DNA of 64,000 nt. Origin: Nocardioides sp. Lineage in GTDB: Bacteria > Actinomycetota > Actinomycetes > Propionibacteriales > Nocardioidaceae. Location: the NCBI RefSeq assembly GCF_030149505.1, contig NZ_JASBRN010000044.1:1-64000 (forward strand), in the 5' to 3' direction. The position numbers and the translations under genes were made by a program. The notes under the pieces are model-generated. The model was not told the origin of the DNA. It made no database searches and worked only from the letters and a program-made list of their open reading frames with translations. Below are positions 62,454 to 64,000 of the stretch, piece after piece. Position 1 is the stretch's first letter. Each line of letters starts with the position of its first letter.

Positions 62454-63187
62454 CGGCCTCGGTGGAGGTGGAGGAGCACGCCGACCGTGTCGTCGTACAC
62501 CTCGCCCGCCCCGAGGTCCGGAACGCGATCGACCACCAGATGGTCACCGAGCTGCACGCGGTGTGCGACCTACTCGAGGCCGACCCGCGGGTACTGCTGC
62601 TCGCAGGCAAGGGCGACAACTTCGCGGCCGGAGCGGACATCTCCCAGTTGCGGGAGCGACGTCGCGACGACGCGCTCCGCGGCATCAACTCCGGTCTCTT
62701 CGACCGGATCCACCGCCTCCCGATGCCGGTGGTCGGGCTGCTCGACGGCTACGCGCTGGGCGGCGGCGCCGAGCTGGCGTACGCCTGCGACTTCCGCATC
62801 GGGACCCCGCGCCTGCGCATCGGCAACCCGGAGCCCGGACTCGGGATCCTCGCAGCGGCGGGCGCCACCTGGCGGCTCAGGGAGCTCGTCGGCGAGCCGG
62901 TGGCCAAGGAGATCCTGCTCGCCGGCCGGCTCCTCGACGCCGAGGAGGCGCTGGCCCTGCGACTGGTCAACGAGATCGTCGAACCGCACTCCCTGCTCGA
63001 GGCCGGCCACGGCTGGGCGGATCGGATCACCCGGCAGGCCGGCCTCGCCGTACGCCTCACCAAGTCGGCTCTTCACGCTCCGCGCGACGCTCACCCGTAC
63101 ATCGACGACCTGACCCAGGCCGTGCTCTTCGAGACCGACGAGAAGCAGGCACGCATGACCGCGTTCCTGGAGAGGAACAAGAAATGA
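62450..63187 (+). CDS. Enoyl-CoA hydratase/isomerase
   Basis: This 245-residue crotonase-fold enzyme has an oxyanion-hole pattern in NFAAGADISQL and in VVGLLDGYALGGGAELAYACD. The catalytic Glu is in GNPEPGLGILAAAGATWRL. It hydrates the 2-enoyl-CoA from the acyl-CoA dehydrogenase. The GTG start overlaps the thiolase stop (GTGA). The following dehydrogenase overlaps its own stop in turn, so steps are coupled. Confidence 0.9.
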   Translation: MTASVEVEEHADRVVVHLARPEVRNAIDHQMVTELHAVCDLLEADPRVLLLAGKGDNFAAGADISQLRERRRDDALRGINSGLFDRIHRLPMPVVGLLDGYALGGGAELAYACDFRIGTPRLRIGNPEPGLGILAAAGATWRLRELVGEPVAKEILLAGRLLDAEEALALRLVNEIVEPHSLLEAGHGWADRITRQAGLAVRLTKSALHAPRDAHPYIDDLTQAVLFETDEKQARMTAFLERNKK

Positions 63188-64000
63188 CCCTACCCACCCA
63201 GGTCGGCGTCTACGGCGGAGGCCGGATGGGCGCCGGGATCGCCCACGCGTTCCTCGTCGCCGAAGCACACGTCACGGTCATCGAGTCATCCACCGAGTCC
63301 GCCGACACCGCCCGGGAGCGCATCGAGACCTCGCTGGCGCGCGCGGCCGAACGGGGCCATCTCGCGGAGGGTGCACCCTCGGCCGTCGCACGGCTCGCGG
63401 TCTCCACGGAGCCGGCCCAGCTGTCGGGGTGCGGCCTCGTCGTCGAGGCGGTGCCGGAACAGGTAGCGCTCAAGCGCCAGGTGCTGGCCGCGATCGAGGT
63501 CGCAGCTCCGGGTGCCTGGGTCGCCACCAACACCTCGAGCCTGTCCGTGGACGAGCTCGCCTCCACGCTGGCCCGACCCGAGCGCTTCATCGGCCTGCAC
63601 TTCTTCAACCCGGTGCCGGCCAGCCGGCTCGTCGAGATCGTCGTCGGGGCCAAGACCGTCCCGGAGCTCGTCGACCTGTCCAGGGGGTGGATCGCCGATC
63701 TCGGCAAGACCGCGATCACGGTGACGGACTCTCCTGGGTTCGCCTCCTCGCGTCTCGGCGTCGCCATCGCCCTGGAGGCGATGCGCATGCTCGAGGAGGG
63801 CGTCGCCACTGCCGAGGACATCGACACCGCCATGGAGCTCGGCTACAAGCACCCGGTCGGTCCGTTGCGGACCACCGACCTCGTCGGGCTCGACGTACGT
63901 CTCGCGATCGCCGAGCATCTTGCTCGGGAGGTGGGTGAGCGGTTCGCGCCACCTTCGATCCTGCGGGAGCTGGTCGCGGTCGGGCACCTCGGACGCAAGT
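63184..64000 (+). CDS. 3-hydroxyacyl-CoA dehydrogenase (partial, runs off the window)
   Basis: It starts ATG 63184 overlapping the hydratase stop (ATGA) and stays open to the last base (272 residues visible). The NAD fold GVYGGGRMGAGIAHAF, the catalytic His/Glu area FIGLHFFNPVPASRLVEIV and DSPGFASSRLGVAIALEAM are those of 3-hydroxyacyl-CoA dehydrogenases. It oxidises the 3-hydroxyacyl-CoA for the thiolase. About 10-20 residues are missing at the C terminus for a ~285-residue HBD-type enzyme; a longer fused form cannot be excluded. Confidence 0.9.
   Translation, partial: MTLPTQVGVYGGGRMGAGIAHAFLVAEAHVTVIESSTESADTARERIETSLARAAERGHLAEGAPSAVARLAVSTEPAQLSGCGLVVEAVPEQVALKRQVLAAIEVAAPGAWVATNTSSLSVDELASTLARPERFIGLHFFNPVPASRLVEIVVGAKTVPELVDLSRGWIADLGKTAITVTDSPGFASSRLGVAIALEAMRMLEEGVATAEDIDTAMELGYKHPVGPLRTTDLVGLDVRLAIAEHLAREVGERFAPPSILRELVAVGHLGRK

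Overview
The window is a contiguous piece of a very GC-rich actinobacterial chromosome. Gene content and order point to Nocardioides or a close relative in Nocardioidaceae. The evidence is the high GC with GTG/TTG starts, many leaderless genes with a -10-like hexamer 6-8 nt before the start codon, and a block at 26.2-35.2 kb. That block (gcvP, MerR, bifunctional nuclease, MerR/FtsR, FHA/GarA, gcvH, DUF881, small basic protein, DUF881, phosphatidyltransferase) has the same order as Rv1832-Rv1822 of Mycobacterium. The genus assignment is inference.

Layout, core part (1-44.85 kb): a pentapeptide-gene remnant and an MFS exporter; a D-threonine-aldolase-like PLP enzyme; a lipoprotein cyclophilin; an SDR/OsmC pair; a cysteine-less HesB-like protein; an MDR oxidoreductase; an S55 peptidase; pepN-fdhD; a UvrA-like ABC ATPase; a DUF6226 protein; a hydrolase; an FAD oxidoreductase; sbcD-sbcC; a tldD-pmbA pair; a secreted protein; the glycine-cleavage/GarA/cell-envelope block with a glycine riboswitch; a CNNM transporter-like pair; a lipoprotein and a spermidine-synthase-like protein; an old-yellow-enzyme homologue; a YwiC-like membrane protein; and a secretory-lipase-family protein.

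At 44847-44883 lies the 3' part of a tRNA gene (anticodon 3' strand, T arm, acceptor 3' strand; probably tRNA-Pro) followed by its terminator, with no 5' half. This is the expected scar at one end of a tRNA-integrated island. Everything to the right (45-64 kb, running off the window) is a catabolic and storage island. It encodes a cyclohexanone-type Baeyer-Villiger monooxygenase, a lactone hydrolase, a hydroxyacid dehydrogenase and an aldehyde dehydrogenase (chnB, C, D, E-like). It also encodes a complete set of CoA-activating and beta-oxidation enzymes (CoA ligase, CaiB CoA-transferase, acyl-CoA dehydrogenase, enoyl-CoA hydratase, 3-hydroxyacyl-CoA dehydrogenase, thiolase). Together these could take cyclohexanone through caprolactone, 6-hydroxyhexanoate and adipate to acetyl-CoA and succinyl-CoA.

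Interleaved with this pathway is a polyester module: a class-III-like PHA synthase with intact Cys-Asp-His triad, a very small PhaE-like partner, a CoA ligase overlapping the synthase gene, a PhaZ-like depolymerase, a phasin and an XRE regulator. A GAF/Fis activator with a degenerate AAA+ domain sits in the middle. A 17-bp dyad, TGTACC-N5-GGAACA, occurs upstream of both the lactone hydrolase/monooxygenase unit and the synthase/ligase unit. In both cases it lies exactly 22 nt from a TAG-type -10 hexamer. This ties the ketone-degradation and polyester genes into one likely regulon and suggests that the lactone-derived hydroxyacid may be stored as polyester.
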